From Rhodospirillales bacterium BBD 1991-14 (GTDB lineage: Bacteria; Pseudomonadota; Alphaproteobacteria; Kiloniellales; Kiloniellaceae), in assembly GCA_001657395.1 (NCBI GenBank), contig LYSY01000008.1:248001-312000 (forward strand): 64,000 nt of DNA, given 5' to 3'. Shown here piece by piece: positions 56,819 to 64,000 of this stretch (its first letter is position 1; the number at the start of each line of letters is the position of its first letter). The position numbers and the translations under genes were made by a program. The notes below the pieces were generated by a model. The model did not search any database and was not told where the DNA came from. It was given only the letters and a program-made list of their open reading frames with translations.

Positions 56819-57265
56819 CTAGCGCGTCCCGTCCGCTCCGTCCCGCACACCACCCGGCCGCGACGGGCTGATGCTCACCCAGGCGAAGACCGCCATGGCC
56901 AGGAGGCCGCAGAAGAACGCAACGCGTTGCATAAGGACGAGGATCCACAGCGGCACCAGGCCCAGGTAATCGTAGCCGTAGATGCCCCGGGGCTCCGACC
57001 CGAACAGCAGGGAGACGCTGCGGGTATCCGGCTCCAGGCGCTGGACCAGATCCGGGATCGCCCCGAAGAGGACGACCGCGACGGCAACAGTCAGCATGTG
57101 ACAGAGAATCGCGATCCGCGCCGCCCGGACTTCGAACCTCCCCCGCAGGCTCTTCAGGGCAAAGCCCATGAGGCCCAGCAGGCCGGCGGAAATGGTGATG
57201 AGCCAGACGGTCCACTGTTGCAGCAGCTTCAGGGCCTCGAGTTGAAGCGCGACACTCTGATCCAT
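56819..57265 (-). CDS. Membrane protein of unknown function, four helices
   Basis: The 148-residue protein has about four hydrophobic segments (WTVWLITISAGLLGLMGFAL; IAILCHMLTVAVAVVLFGAI; YLGLVPLWILVLMQ; VAFFCGLLAMAVFAWV) and a short Gln/Leu-rich N-terminus. There is no recognised domain. It lies between repeat copy B and the end of the mutL gene further upstream. Hypothetical, but the codon pattern and hydrophobic profile are those of a real gene. Confidence 0.6.
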   Translation of the reverse strand: MDQSVALQLEALKLLQQWTVWLITISAGLLGLMGFALKSLRGRFEVRAARIAILCHMLTVAVAVVLFGAIPDLVQRLEPDTRSVSLLFGSEPRGIYGYDYLGLVPLWILVLMQRVAFFCGLLAMAVFAWVSISPSRPGGVRDGADGTR

Positions 57266-57364
57266 CGCCAGTCCCTTCTATCGCCAGTGCTTAGCCCGAA
57301 GGTTGATCCGAAGTCGTTCCTCGGCGCGAAAGCGAAACGACAGCCGTTGCAGACTTGTCCTGTC

Positions 57365-59212
57365 TCAGCGCCGTCCGAAGAGCTTTTCGATATCGGCCAG
57401 CTTCAGTTCCACATAGGTGGGCCGGCCGTGGTTGCACTGGCCGGAGTGGGGCGTCTCTTCCATCTGGCGCAGGAGGGCGTTCATCTCCTCGACGTTGAGG
57501 ATGCGCCCGGCGCGCACCGAGCCGTGGCAGGCCAGGGTGCCGCAGACGTGCTCCAGTCGGTCGCGCAGCGCCAGCGCCTCGCCCAGTTCCGCCAACTCGT
57601 CGGCAAGGTCGCGCACGAGACCGGGCACGTCGACGGTGCCGAGCAGGGCCGGCACCTCCCGCACCACCACGGCGCCGGGGCCGAAGGCCTCCAGCACCAG
57701 CCCGAGTTCCGCCAACTCCTCCGCGCGGGCGACGACGCGCGATGCCGCCGTCTCTTCCAGTTCCACCACCTCCGGCAGCAGCAGCATCTGGCGGGCCACG
57801 CCGGTCTCGCCGAGCTGTTCCTTCATGCGCTCATAGACCAGGCGCTCGTGGGCGGCGTGCTGGTCGACGATGACGATGCCGTCGCCGGTCTGCGCCACCA
57901 CGTAGGTGCCGTGCACCTGGGCCCGCGCGGCGCCGAGGGGGAAGCCGTCCCCCACCGGTGCCGGTTCCGCTTCGCTGTGGACGTTGGGCGCCGCCGCGGC
58001 GGGCGCCTGGGCGAGCCCCGGCAGCGTACCAACCGACGGCGTCGCAGGGTTCAGAGGTGCCTGGTAGTGCGCGGTCGCCTCGGCAAGCCCCCTGGGCAGA
58101 CGAGTTCCCTGCGGCTGTCCCCAGGATACGCCCCCAGCCGCCCCGCTGCCCATCCCACTGCCGGGACGCAGTGCGCCCAACGCCAGATCGGAGACCGTGG
58201 TGGCGGCGCGGTGGCCGGCCTCGGCCAGGGCGTGCTTGGCGGCGGAGACGATGAGGCCGCGCACGAGACCGGGATCGCGGAAGCGCACCTCCGCCTTTGT
58301 CGGGTGCACGTTCACGTCCACCTGCTCCGGCGGCAGCGTGACGAACAGCGCCACCAGCGGATGGCGGTCGCGGGCGAGGAAGTCCTGGTAGGCGCCGCGC
58401 ACCGCGCCGTAGAGCAGCTTGTCGCGCACGGGCCGGCCGTTGACGAAGAGGTACTGATGCTGGGCGTTGCCGCGGTTCAAGGTCGGCAGGCCGATGTAGC
58501 CGGTCAGGCCGATCCCCTCCCGCTCGGCGGAGATTGGCAGGGCATTGTCGGCGAAGTCGCGGCCCATGACGGCGGCCAGGCGCTTCAGGCGGGCGTCGAA
58601 AAGCGCGCCCTCCGCCGGCGCCAGGGAGATCAGCTTGCGCTCCCCGTCGGCGAGCGTGAAGCCCACCTCCGGATGGGCCATGGCGAGGCGGTTCAGCGTG
58701 TCCTGCGCATGGGAAACCTCGGTACGCGCCGTCTTCAGAAACTTGAGGCGCGCCGGGGTGGCGAAGAAGAGGTCGCGCACCTCCACCCGCGTGCCCTTGG
58801 GATGAGCCGCCGGCTGCGGCTCCCCCACGCGCCCGCCTTCGACGGAAAGGGCCCAGGCCTCCTCGGCATCGGGCGGACGGCTGGTGACGCTGAGGCGCGC
58901 CACCGCACCGATGGAGGGCAGCGCCTCGCCCCGGAACCCGAGGGAGGCGATGTGCACGAGGTCGTCGTCCGGCAGCTTGGAGGTGGCATGGCGCTCCACC
59001 GCCAGCAGCATCTCCTCCGGCGTCATGCCGCAGCCGTCATCGGTGACGGCGATCAGCGCCCGCCCGCCGTCGCGCAGCACCACGTCGATGTGGCGCGCGC
59101 CGGCGTCGAGGGCGTTTTCCACCAGCTCCTTCACGGCAGCCGCCGGCCGCTCCACCACCTCGCCGGCAGCGATCTGGTTCACCAGGGTTTCGGGCAGACG
59201 GCGGATGGGCAT
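57365..59212 (-). CDS. mutL: DNA mismatch repair protein MutL (endonuclease type)
   Basis: The 615-residue protein has the GHKL ATPase N-terminus: [29 protein letters not shown]. The C-terminal domain carries [12 protein letters not shown] (residues 450-461), the DQHA-x2-E-x4-E endonuclease motif, plus ACHGS and [12 protein letters not shown] for metal binding. This is the nicking type of MutL found in bacteria without MutH. ATG 59212 gives [24 protein letters not shown] Gly/Pro/Ala-rich linker joins the two domains. Confidence 0.96.
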   Translation of the reverse strand: MPIRRLPETLVNQIAAGEVVERPAAAVKELVENALDAGARHIDVVLRDGGRALIAVTDDGCGMTPEEMLLAVERHATSKLPDDDLVHIASLGFRGEALPSIGAVARLSVTSRPPDAEEAWALSVEGGRVGEPQPAAHPKGTRVEVRDLFFATPARLKFLKTARTEVSHAQDTLNRLAMAHPEVGFTLADGERKLISLAPAEGALFDARLKRLAAVMGRDFADNALPISAEREGIGLTGYIGLPTLNRGNAQHQYLFVNGRPVRDKLLYGAVRGAYQDFLARDRHPLVALFVTLPPEQVDVNVHPTKAEVRFRDPGLVRGLIVSAAKHALAEAGHRAATTVSDLALGALRPGSGMGSGAAGGVSWGQPQGTRLPRGLAEATAHYQAPLNPATPSVGTLPGLAQAPAAAAPNVHSEAEPAPVGDGFPLGAARAQVHGTYVVAQTGDGIVIVDQHAAHERLVYERMKEQLGETGVARQMLLLPEVVELEETAASRVVARAEELAELGLVLEAFGPGAVVVREVPALLGTVDVPGLVRDLADELAELGEALALRDRLEHVCGTLACHGSVRAGRILNVEEMNALLRQMEETPHSGQCNHGRPTYVELKLADIEKLFGRR

Positions 59213-59495
59213 AGGACGCAGGTCTCTTGGAAAGGCTTCGGTTTTCAGCAACCGAAACCATACCAGAACCGATGGAGTCGCGGGAAGGCGGCGCGGTCCG
59301 GGCAGATCCGCCGGGCCTCAGCCTCGGCGGGCGTTTCGGCCACTGCCGCTGCCTGCCGCAGGCGGGCCCCCGAACAGGGCAGGGTCACGGCCGTCCCCGC
59401 CCGCGGAAGGTTCCGCAGGCGGGATCCAGCCGTGCTTGTCGACGGAGGGCAGAGGATCACCCTTGCGCGGCAATCAGGCCCGCCAATGACAAGCG

Positions 59496-59825
59496 CTATT
59501 TTCGGGCGCCGCTCCGGGTGCCGTTCTGCCAGCCGTTGCGCTGGTACTTCTTCAGAACGGAGGCATCGGGCATCGGCGACTGTTCGACATGACGCTTCAG
59601 GTAGGTGGGATTGACCTGGTCTTCACGGCCCCTGTTGCAGCTCGAGCCGCCTTCCGTCATGCAGGATCCGTACTGCATCTCGGTCTCGACCGTGGTATCG
59701 CTGGGATAGAGCCAGTCACAGACCGCGTGAACGATCGCCCAACATCCCTGTCCCGCGTACGCCGGGGTTGTGAAACCGACGCCGAGTGCCAGGGCGGCGG
59801 CCACGGCAAAAGTTGCTCTGTTCAT
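59496..59825 (-). CDS. Small secreted cysteine-containing protein
   Basis: The 109-residue protein has a signal peptide (MNRATFAVAAALALGVGFTT, cleavage near AYA) and four cysteines in the mature part (GCWAIVHAVCDW; GSCMTEGG; SCNRG). The C-terminus is basic and polar. GAAGGAAAA sits 8 bp before ATG 59825. The function is unknown; the even cysteine number suggests two disulfides. It is divergent from the hsp20 gene. Confidence 0.7.
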   Translation of the reverse strand: MNRATFAVAAALALGVGFTTPAYAGQGCWAIVHAVCDWLYPSDTTVETEMQYGSCMTEGGSSCNRGREDQVNPTYLKRHVEQSPMPDASVLKKYQRNGWQNGTRSGARK

Positions 59826-60143
59826 GGTGATTTTCCTTCTGTGCACAAATCAAAAAGCGGCACCGCGGCGGTCGACAGCGTCCGCATTGCATTGGTGGGG
59901 TGCACAGCAGGAAAGGTTCAATTCCAGGCCGACTAAGACTGGCCGTGGCCGGCGGGCGGTTATCATCGACAAGGCATCCGCACCTGCCCCATCGGGCCTG
60001 GGCATTCACAAAAGCCGTTGCGCAACCGGGGTTTCAAGCCTTGCAACGATTGACGCGGATCAAGGCAGACGGTCCCTGCGCACGATCAAATTGGCGCCAA
60101 CGATCCCGATACCAGATGCCCCGATACCAAATGCGAGGTTCCG
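59826..60143. other. Divergent regulatory region, secreted protein gene and hsp20
   Basis: This 318-bp interval contains no convincing gene. It carries the FNR/FixK-type box at 60050-60063 and must hold both divergent promoters. Confidence 0.6.
60050..60063 (+). promoter_or_regulatory. FNR/FixK-type box upstream of hsp20
   Basis: TTGACGCGGATCAA matches the anaerobox TTGAY-N4-RTCAA exactly. It lies 80 bp before the hsp20 start; with the box centred at about -41 this would place transcription start near 60098, consistent with activation. Confidence 0.65.
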
Positions 60144-60560
60144 ATGGTCGAGCAATCCCACACCGCCGGCTGGTGGCCGCGGCTCTACGAACCCTTCCAG
60201 ACTCTCGGCCAGAAGGTGGCCGACTGGGTCGCCCCGCGCTCCGACGCCTCGACCCTGGAAGACGCCTACGAGATCAACGTCGAGCTGCCCGGCGTCAATC
60301 CTGACGACGTCGACGTCTCGATCCACAACAACAACCTGATCGTCCGCGGCGAAAAGCGCCATACGCGGCAGGAGAAGGGCCGCACCTTCTTCTTCTCCGA
60401 GCGGGAGTACGGGCTGTTCCAGCGTTCCTTCCGGCTGCCGCCGGATGCCGACGCGGAGAGCATCGACGCCAGCTTCAGCGACGGCGTGCTCTGCCTGAAG
60501 ATCGCCAAGCAGGCCCCCTCCAAACCCGCCGGCAAGAAGATCGAGGTCCGCCGCGGCTAG
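60144..60560 (+). CDS. Hsp20/alpha-crystallin family small heat shock protein
   Basis: The 138-residue protein has an alpha-crystallin domain: DAYEINVELPGVNPDDVDVSIHNNNLIVRGEKRH, FFFSEREYGLFQRSFRLPPDADAESIDASFSDGVLCLKIAK, with a short N-terminus rich in Trp and a basic tail. It should be an ATP-independent holdase. It sits behind an FNR/FixK-type box, suggesting induction at low oxygen as well as stress. It is convergent with the AraC regulator gene. Confidence 0.93.
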   Translation: MVEQSHTAGWWPRLYEPFQTLGQKVADWVAPRSDASTLEDAYEINVELPGVNPDDVDVSIHNNNLIVRGEKRHTRQEKGRTFFFSEREYGLFQRSFRLPPDADAESIDASFSDGVLCLKIAKQAPSKPAGKKIEVRRG

Positions 60561-60607
60561 AGCACTTTCCGACTTCCGGGCGTACCATCAGACACCGCGC
60601 CGCGCCG

Positions 60608-61420
60608 TCAGCGCGGCGGAACGAGGTGCTCGAAATAGGCGCTGGGCGGCACGCCGAGCGCCCTCTTGAACATCGTGGTGAAGCTGCTGGGGGTGCGGTA
60701 GCCGAGATCGAGGGCCACCGTGGTGATGGCCTCGCCCGCCGCGAGGCGTTCCAAAGCAACCACCAGGCGCAACTGCTGGCGCCAGGCGCCGAAGGACATG
60801 CCGGTGTCCAGCAGGAAGCGGCGCGCCAGCGTCCGCTCGCTGAGGTGGACGGCTTCAGCCCAGCGGTCGAGCGCACGGTTGTCGGCAGGATTGGCGCGCA
60901 GGGCATGCATGACCTTGCGCACCTGGGCGTCCTCACCCTCCGGCAGGCGCAGCGGGGATGCCGGCAGCGCCACCAACTGGTCCAGCAGAACCGTCATCAG
61001 GCGGTGTTCGCGCCCATCGGGCGCATAGTCCCAGGGCAGGCGCGCGGCAGCATCGATCAGCTCGCGGGTCAACGGGTCGATCTGCATCACGGTGGTCTGC
61101 CCGGGAAGGTCGCGGCAGTGGTCGGGGGCGACGAAGAGGCCGCGAAAGGCGACTTCGCGCGGATAGTCGACGGCATGCAGGGTTTCGGGAGGCAGCCAGA
61201 CGGCGCGGTGCGGCGGCACCACGAAGAGCGCGTCACGGGTCCGCACCGACGCACAGCCGCGCAGCGCGTAGACCAACTGGCCCCGGCGGTGACTGTGCCA
61301 AGCAAGGCTGCGCGGGCCCGGGTCGTCCCAGTGCTCACCGACGATCGGCGCAGTGGCAAGGTCCGCCGGGTGGTCCGCCAAGTCATAGTTTGGCAGGTCA
61401 TAGTCTGAACCGTCGCGCAT
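60608..61420 (-). CDS. AraC family transcriptional regulator
   Basis: The 270-residue regulator has an N-terminal cupin-like sensor (SLAWHSHRRGQLVYALRG, VVPPHRAVWLPPETLHAVDYP) and a C-terminal double HTH (WAEAVHLSERTLARRFLLDTGMSFGAWRQQL and ITTVALDLGYRTPSSFTTMFKRALGVPPSAYF). ATG 61420 is used. It is divergent from the cytochrome c and molybdenum hydroxylase genes, with about 150 bp between, and is likely their regulator. Confidence 0.9.
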   Translation of the reverse strand: MRDGSDYDLPNYDLADHPADLATAPIVGEHWDDPGPRSLAWHSHRRGQLVYALRGCASVRTRDALFVVPPHRAVWLPPETLHAVDYPREVAFRGLFVAPDHCRDLPGQTTVMQIDPLTRELIDAAARLPWDYAPDGREHRLMTVLLDQLVALPASPLRLPEGEDAQVRKVMHALRANPADNRALDRWAEAVHLSERTLARRFLLDTGMSFGAWRQQLRLVVALERLAAGEAITTVALDLGYRTPSSFTTMFKRALGVPPSAYFEHLVPPR

Positions 61421-61571
61421 GGCTGGAAATCCAAAGACATTGACCGGTTCTCGAAAGCCAGATAGGGGCCCCGCCCCCAGATTCAAGCGCAACGGCGCGT
61501 TCAAGCGCAGTAACACGACCGGCGGCGATCCGCCGGCGGATTGCGGAGCGATCAAAGTGGGAGCGAACGGG

Positions 61572-61985
61572 ATGATCGGGTTCAGTCAGAAAGAAGGGAT
61601 AACCGCCGGCGCAGCCGCCCTGACGGTTTTGCTCGGGGCGGCCGCCGTCTCGGCGCCGGCAGGCGCCCAAACGACAGCCGGCGACCCCGCCGCCGGCGAG
61701 CGCGTCTTTCGCCAGTGCGCGGCCTGTCACACGGTCGAGCCCGACCGCCACAGGGCCGGTCCCTCGCTCTATGGCGTCTTCGGCCAGCAGGCCGGCGCCG
61801 TGGAGGGTTTCCGCTATTCGCGGGCCATGCGGGAGGCCGACATCGTCTGGGATGACGAGACCCTGACCGCCTATCTGGCCGACCCGAACGGCTTCCTGCC
61901 CGGCACCTCCATGCGTATCGCCTTGCGCACCGCCGAGGACGCCCCCGACCTCATCGCCTACCTGCGGACTCTGGGCGCCGAGTAG
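61572..61985 (+). CDS. Cytochrome c family protein
   Basis: The 137-residue protein has a signal peptide (ITAGAAALTVLLGAAAVSAPAGA) and one heme-binding motif, CAACH (Cys49, Cys52, His53), with a later Met in PGTSM as likely axial ligand. The pattern GERVFRQCAACHTVEPDRHRAGPSLYGVFGQQAG is of class I cytochrome c. It precedes the hydroxylase genes and is probably their electron acceptor. ATG 61572 follows GGGAGCG. Confidence 0.9.
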   Translation: MIGFSQKEGITAGAAALTVLLGAAAVSAPAGAQTTAGDPAAGERVFRQCAACHTVEPDRHRAGPSLYGVFGQQAGAVEGFRYSRAMREADIVWDDETLTAYLADPNGFLPGTSMRIALRTAEDAPDLIAYLRTLGAE

Positions 61986-62009
61986 CGGCCCACAAACCGG
62001 GAGACCACC

Positions 62010-62474
62010 ATGATCGACCTCACCGTCAACGCGCGCCCCGTACAGGTCGACGCGCCCGAAGACACTGCGCTGCTGTGGGTCCTGCGCGAGCACCTGGGCC
62101 TTACGGGCACCAAGTTCGGCTGCGGTGCCGGGATGTGCGGCGCCTGCACGGTCCATGTCGACGGCATACCCACCTTCGCCTGCCTCACCGCGGTGGGCGA
62201 TGTCGCCGGCGCCACGGTGACCACGATCGAAGGGCTGGGTGAGGACCTTAACGGTGGGGAAGAGCATCCCCTGAAGCGGGCCTGGGTGGCCGAACAGGTG
62301 CCGCAGTGCGGCTATTGCCAGTCCGGCCAGATCATGCGGGCGGCGGCGCTGTTGGAAGAAAACCCCGATCCCAGCCGGCAGGAGATCCTCGAGTCCATGA
62401 GCACCAACCTCTGCCGCTGCGGCACCTACAACCGGATCGTCAAGGCGGTGCAGCGCGCCGCGCGGGAGGCCTGA
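62010..62474 (+). CDS. 2Fe-2S subunit of a molybdenum hydroxylase (IorA/CoxS type)
   Basis: The 154-residue protein binds two [2Fe-2S] clusters: plant-type ligands Cys38, 43, 46, 58 ([16 protein letters not shown]) and the second cluster Cys100, 103, 135, 137 ([19 protein letters not shown]). It is the small subunit of an isoquinoline-1-oxidoreductase-like or aldehyde dehydrogenase enzyme. It lies 24 bp after the cytochrome gene and 1 bp before the large subunit, forming an operon. Confidence 0.93.
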   Translation: MIDLTVNARPVQVDAPEDTALLWVLREHLGLTGTKFGCGAGMCGACTVHVDGIPTFACLTAVGDVAGATVTTIEGLGEDLNGGEEHPLKRAWVAEQVPQCGYCQSGQIMRAAALLEENPDPSRQEILESMSTNLCRCGTYNRIVKAVQRAAREA

Positions 62475-62475
62475 G

Positions 62476-64000
62476 ATGCGACGCGACAACAGCACAGACA
62501 CGATCTCCGCGGCACCTGCCTTTTCACGGCGCGGCTTTCTTGCCGGCACCGCCGCCCTCACCTTCGCGATCGGCAGCGGCGGGCTCGTCTCCGTCGCCGG
62601 GGCGAACGCCGCGGCAGCGGACAAGACGCTGAAGCCGAGCGCCTGGCTCACCATCGCCGGCGACGACACCGTCACCATCGTGTTTCCCTCCACGGAAATG
62701 GGCCAGGGCAGCTCGACCGCGCTGCCGCTGATCCTTGCCGAGGAACTGGATGCGGACTGGGACCGGGTCGTGATCGACCAGCTCGACCGCGACGACCGCA
62801 GCTTCGGCAACCCGATTTTCGGCGGCGTCCTCTACACCGCCGGCAGCACCGGGGTCTATGGATACTTCGATACCCTGCGCAAGGCCGGCGCCCAGGCGCG
62901 GCGCCTGCTGATGCAGATCGCGGCGGAGACCTGGTCGGTGCCGCTGGACAGCGTCGCCACCGAACCGGGCGCCGTTATCCACAGTGCAAGCGGCCGAAGG
63001 CTGAGCTACGGCGAGATCGCCGCCCTCAATGCGCCACTGCCCGCCGTCGCCGAGATCGGCGAGGAAGACCTGAAGCCGCGCTCGGCCTATCGCCTGATCG
63101 GCCAGGATCTGCCGCGCCGCGACGTGCCGGCCAAGAGCAGCGGAAGCGAGCGTTACGCCATCGACGTAAGGGTGCCCGGCATGGCCTACGCCGCCGTGCT
63201 GCGCAGCCCGGTGGAGGGCGAGACCGCCGTGCAGGTCGACGACGCCGCCGCCCTGGCGGTATCAGGCGTGCTGCAGACCGTCCGCCTGCCCGACGGGATC
63301 GCCGTCGTTGCCGAACGCCTGGAGGCGGCACTGGCCGCCAAGGCGCTGCTGGACGTGACCTGGAGCGAGACCGCCCCGGCGCGCGGCTACGACAGCGCGG
63401 CGGACCTCTCCGCCTATGCGGCAGCGGCGGCGGACGGCACCCGCGAAGGCGTCACCTGGGCCGCCAGGGGCGACGCGGCGGCAGCCATCGCCGGGGCCGC
63501 GCGGGTGGTGGAGGCGGACTACCGCTCCGACTATGCCTATCACGCCCAGATGGAGCCGATGGCGGCGGTGGCGGCGGTCGAGCCCGACGGCAGGGGCGCG
63601 GAGGTCTGGGTCGGAACCCAGACCCAGAGCTGGACCATGCGCACCATCACCGAGGTTCTGGACACGACGGCCGACCGCATTCGCCTGCACATGATGACCA
63701 TGGGCGGCAGCTTCGGGCGCCGCACGGCCCTGACCCAGGAATACCTGCGCGACGCCCTGCTGACCTCAAAGGCGGCCGGCAGACCGGTCAAGGTGGTCTG
63801 GAGCCGCGAGGACGACGTGAAGTTCGGGTGGTTCCGCCCGGCGGCGGCCCAGCGCCTGCGCGCCGGGCTGACGGCGGAGGGCCGGCTCAGCGGCTGGCAC
63901 CACCGGGTGGCGACGCCCTCGGTCATCGCCTACTTCAATCCCCTGCGCTGGGACCAGGTCGAACCGAAGGACATCATCTCGATGCGCGGTTCGGAGAACA
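62476..64000 (+). CDS. Molybdopterin-binding subunit of a molybdenum hydroxylase (IorB type), 3' end outside window
   Basis: About 508 codons are visible. A twin-arginine motif, SRRGFLAGTAAL, followed by a hydrophobic stretch indicates Tat export, as for IorB-type enzymes that transfer electrons to periplasmic cytochrome c. Typical sequence blocks are STEMGQGSSTALPLILAEEL, the substrate-channel YAAVLRSPVEG, EADYRSDYAYHAQMEPMAAV and GGSFGRRTALTQEY. It probably acts with the preceding iron-sulfur protein and cytochrome. The gene is cut by the window end. Confidence 0.9.
   Translation, partial: MRRDNSTDTISAAPAFSRRGFLAGTAALTFAIGSGGLVSVAGANAAAADKTLKPSAWLTIAGDDTVTIVFPSTEMGQGSSTALPLILAEELDADWDRVVIDQLDRDDRSFGNPIFGGVLYTAGSTGVYGYFDTLRKAGAQARRLLMQIAAETWSVPLDSVATEPGAVIHSASGRRLSYGEIAALNAPLPAVAEIGEEDLKPRSAYRLIGQDLPRRDVPAKSSGSERYAIDVRVPGMAYAAVLRSPVEGETAVQVDDAAALAVSGVLQTVRLPDGIAVVAERLEAALAAKALLDVTWSETAPARGYDSAADLSAYAAAAADGTREGVTWAARGDAAAAIAGAARVVEADYRSDYAYHAQMEPMAAVAAVEPDGRGAEVWVGTQTQSWTMRTITEVLDTTADRIRLHMMTMGGSFGRRTALTQEYLRDALLTSKAAGRPVKVVWSREDDVKFGWFRPAAAQRLRAGLTAEGRLSGWHHRVATPSVIAYFNPLRWDQVEPKDIISMRGSEN

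Overview
The window is about 64 kb of very GC-rich, densely coding bacterial DNA with strong G/C bias at third codon positions. Gene content points to an alphaproteobacterium, most likely a free-living member of the Rhodospirillales/Kiloniellales group (inference). Supporting markers are aa3 cytochrome oxidase genes in the order ctaC-ctaD-ctaB, a plant-type glutamate-cysteine ligase, UbiA and UbiD for ubiquinone, DUF3422, DUF2239, DUF3775, DUF4170 and PAS_5 proteins, an endonuclease-type MutL, and a FixK/FNR-type box. I see no rRNA, tRNA, CRISPR array, prophage or complete transposase gene.

Layout. 0-3 kb: cytochrome c oxidase genes on the minus strand, with ctaB cut by the window edge. 3-8 kb: DUF3422 membrane protein, TldD, a Tat-exported cyclase, RidA. 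8-10.4 kb: an accessory patch with two paralogous secreted proteins that share a C-terminal module, convergent with a CesT-like chaperone. 10.6-14.8 kb: gshA, rsmE, ubiA and an ETFB-type lysine methyltransferase. 14.8-20.5 kb: lipoproteins, two TPR proteins with a common Cys-containing tail, a GlxA regulator behind a 4 x 13-bp tandem repeat, and DUF4170. 20.9-24.7 kb: SPFH/NfeD pair, a MITE-like palindromic element, ubiD, a PAS_5 protein. 24.8-30.5 kb: paaK with an enoyl-CoA hydratase, a second GlxA regulator with an AhpD-like protein, two outer-membrane barrels. 30.5-32.7 kb: leuA behind a Leu/Ile-rich leader peptide. 33-42 kb: TldE/PmbA, DUF2239 under a striking dyad operator, a lipid kinase, then a lipid A export and acylation operon (msbA, DUF374, lpxK, lpxL) without waaA. 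41-49 kb: M23 peptidase, xseA, purD, a LysR-linked NTF2-membrane-NTF2 cassette, and speD-speE. 49.4-55.7 kb: a Mn-type yybP-ykoY riboswitch before a GDT1 exporter, TlpA-like thioredoxin, DOPA dioxygenase, tadA, rluB, rsmD, threonine dehydratase. 55.6-56.8 kb: two divergent HTH paralogues around a perfect 27-bp inverted repeat, bracketed by two copies of a palindromic repeat. 56.8-64 kb: mutL, hsp20 behind an FNR/FixK box, an AraC regulator divergent from a cytochrome c and a two-subunit molybdenum hydroxylase that runs off the window.

How it fits together. Most of the window is chromosomal core (respiration, ubiquinone, glutathione, lipid A, purine, leucine, polyamine, RNA modification, mismatch repair). 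The less conserved material sits in small patches at 8-10.4, 15-20, 22.4, 35, 46.5-47.9 and 55.6-56.8 kb, and those patches hold most of the repeats and unusual regulatory sites.
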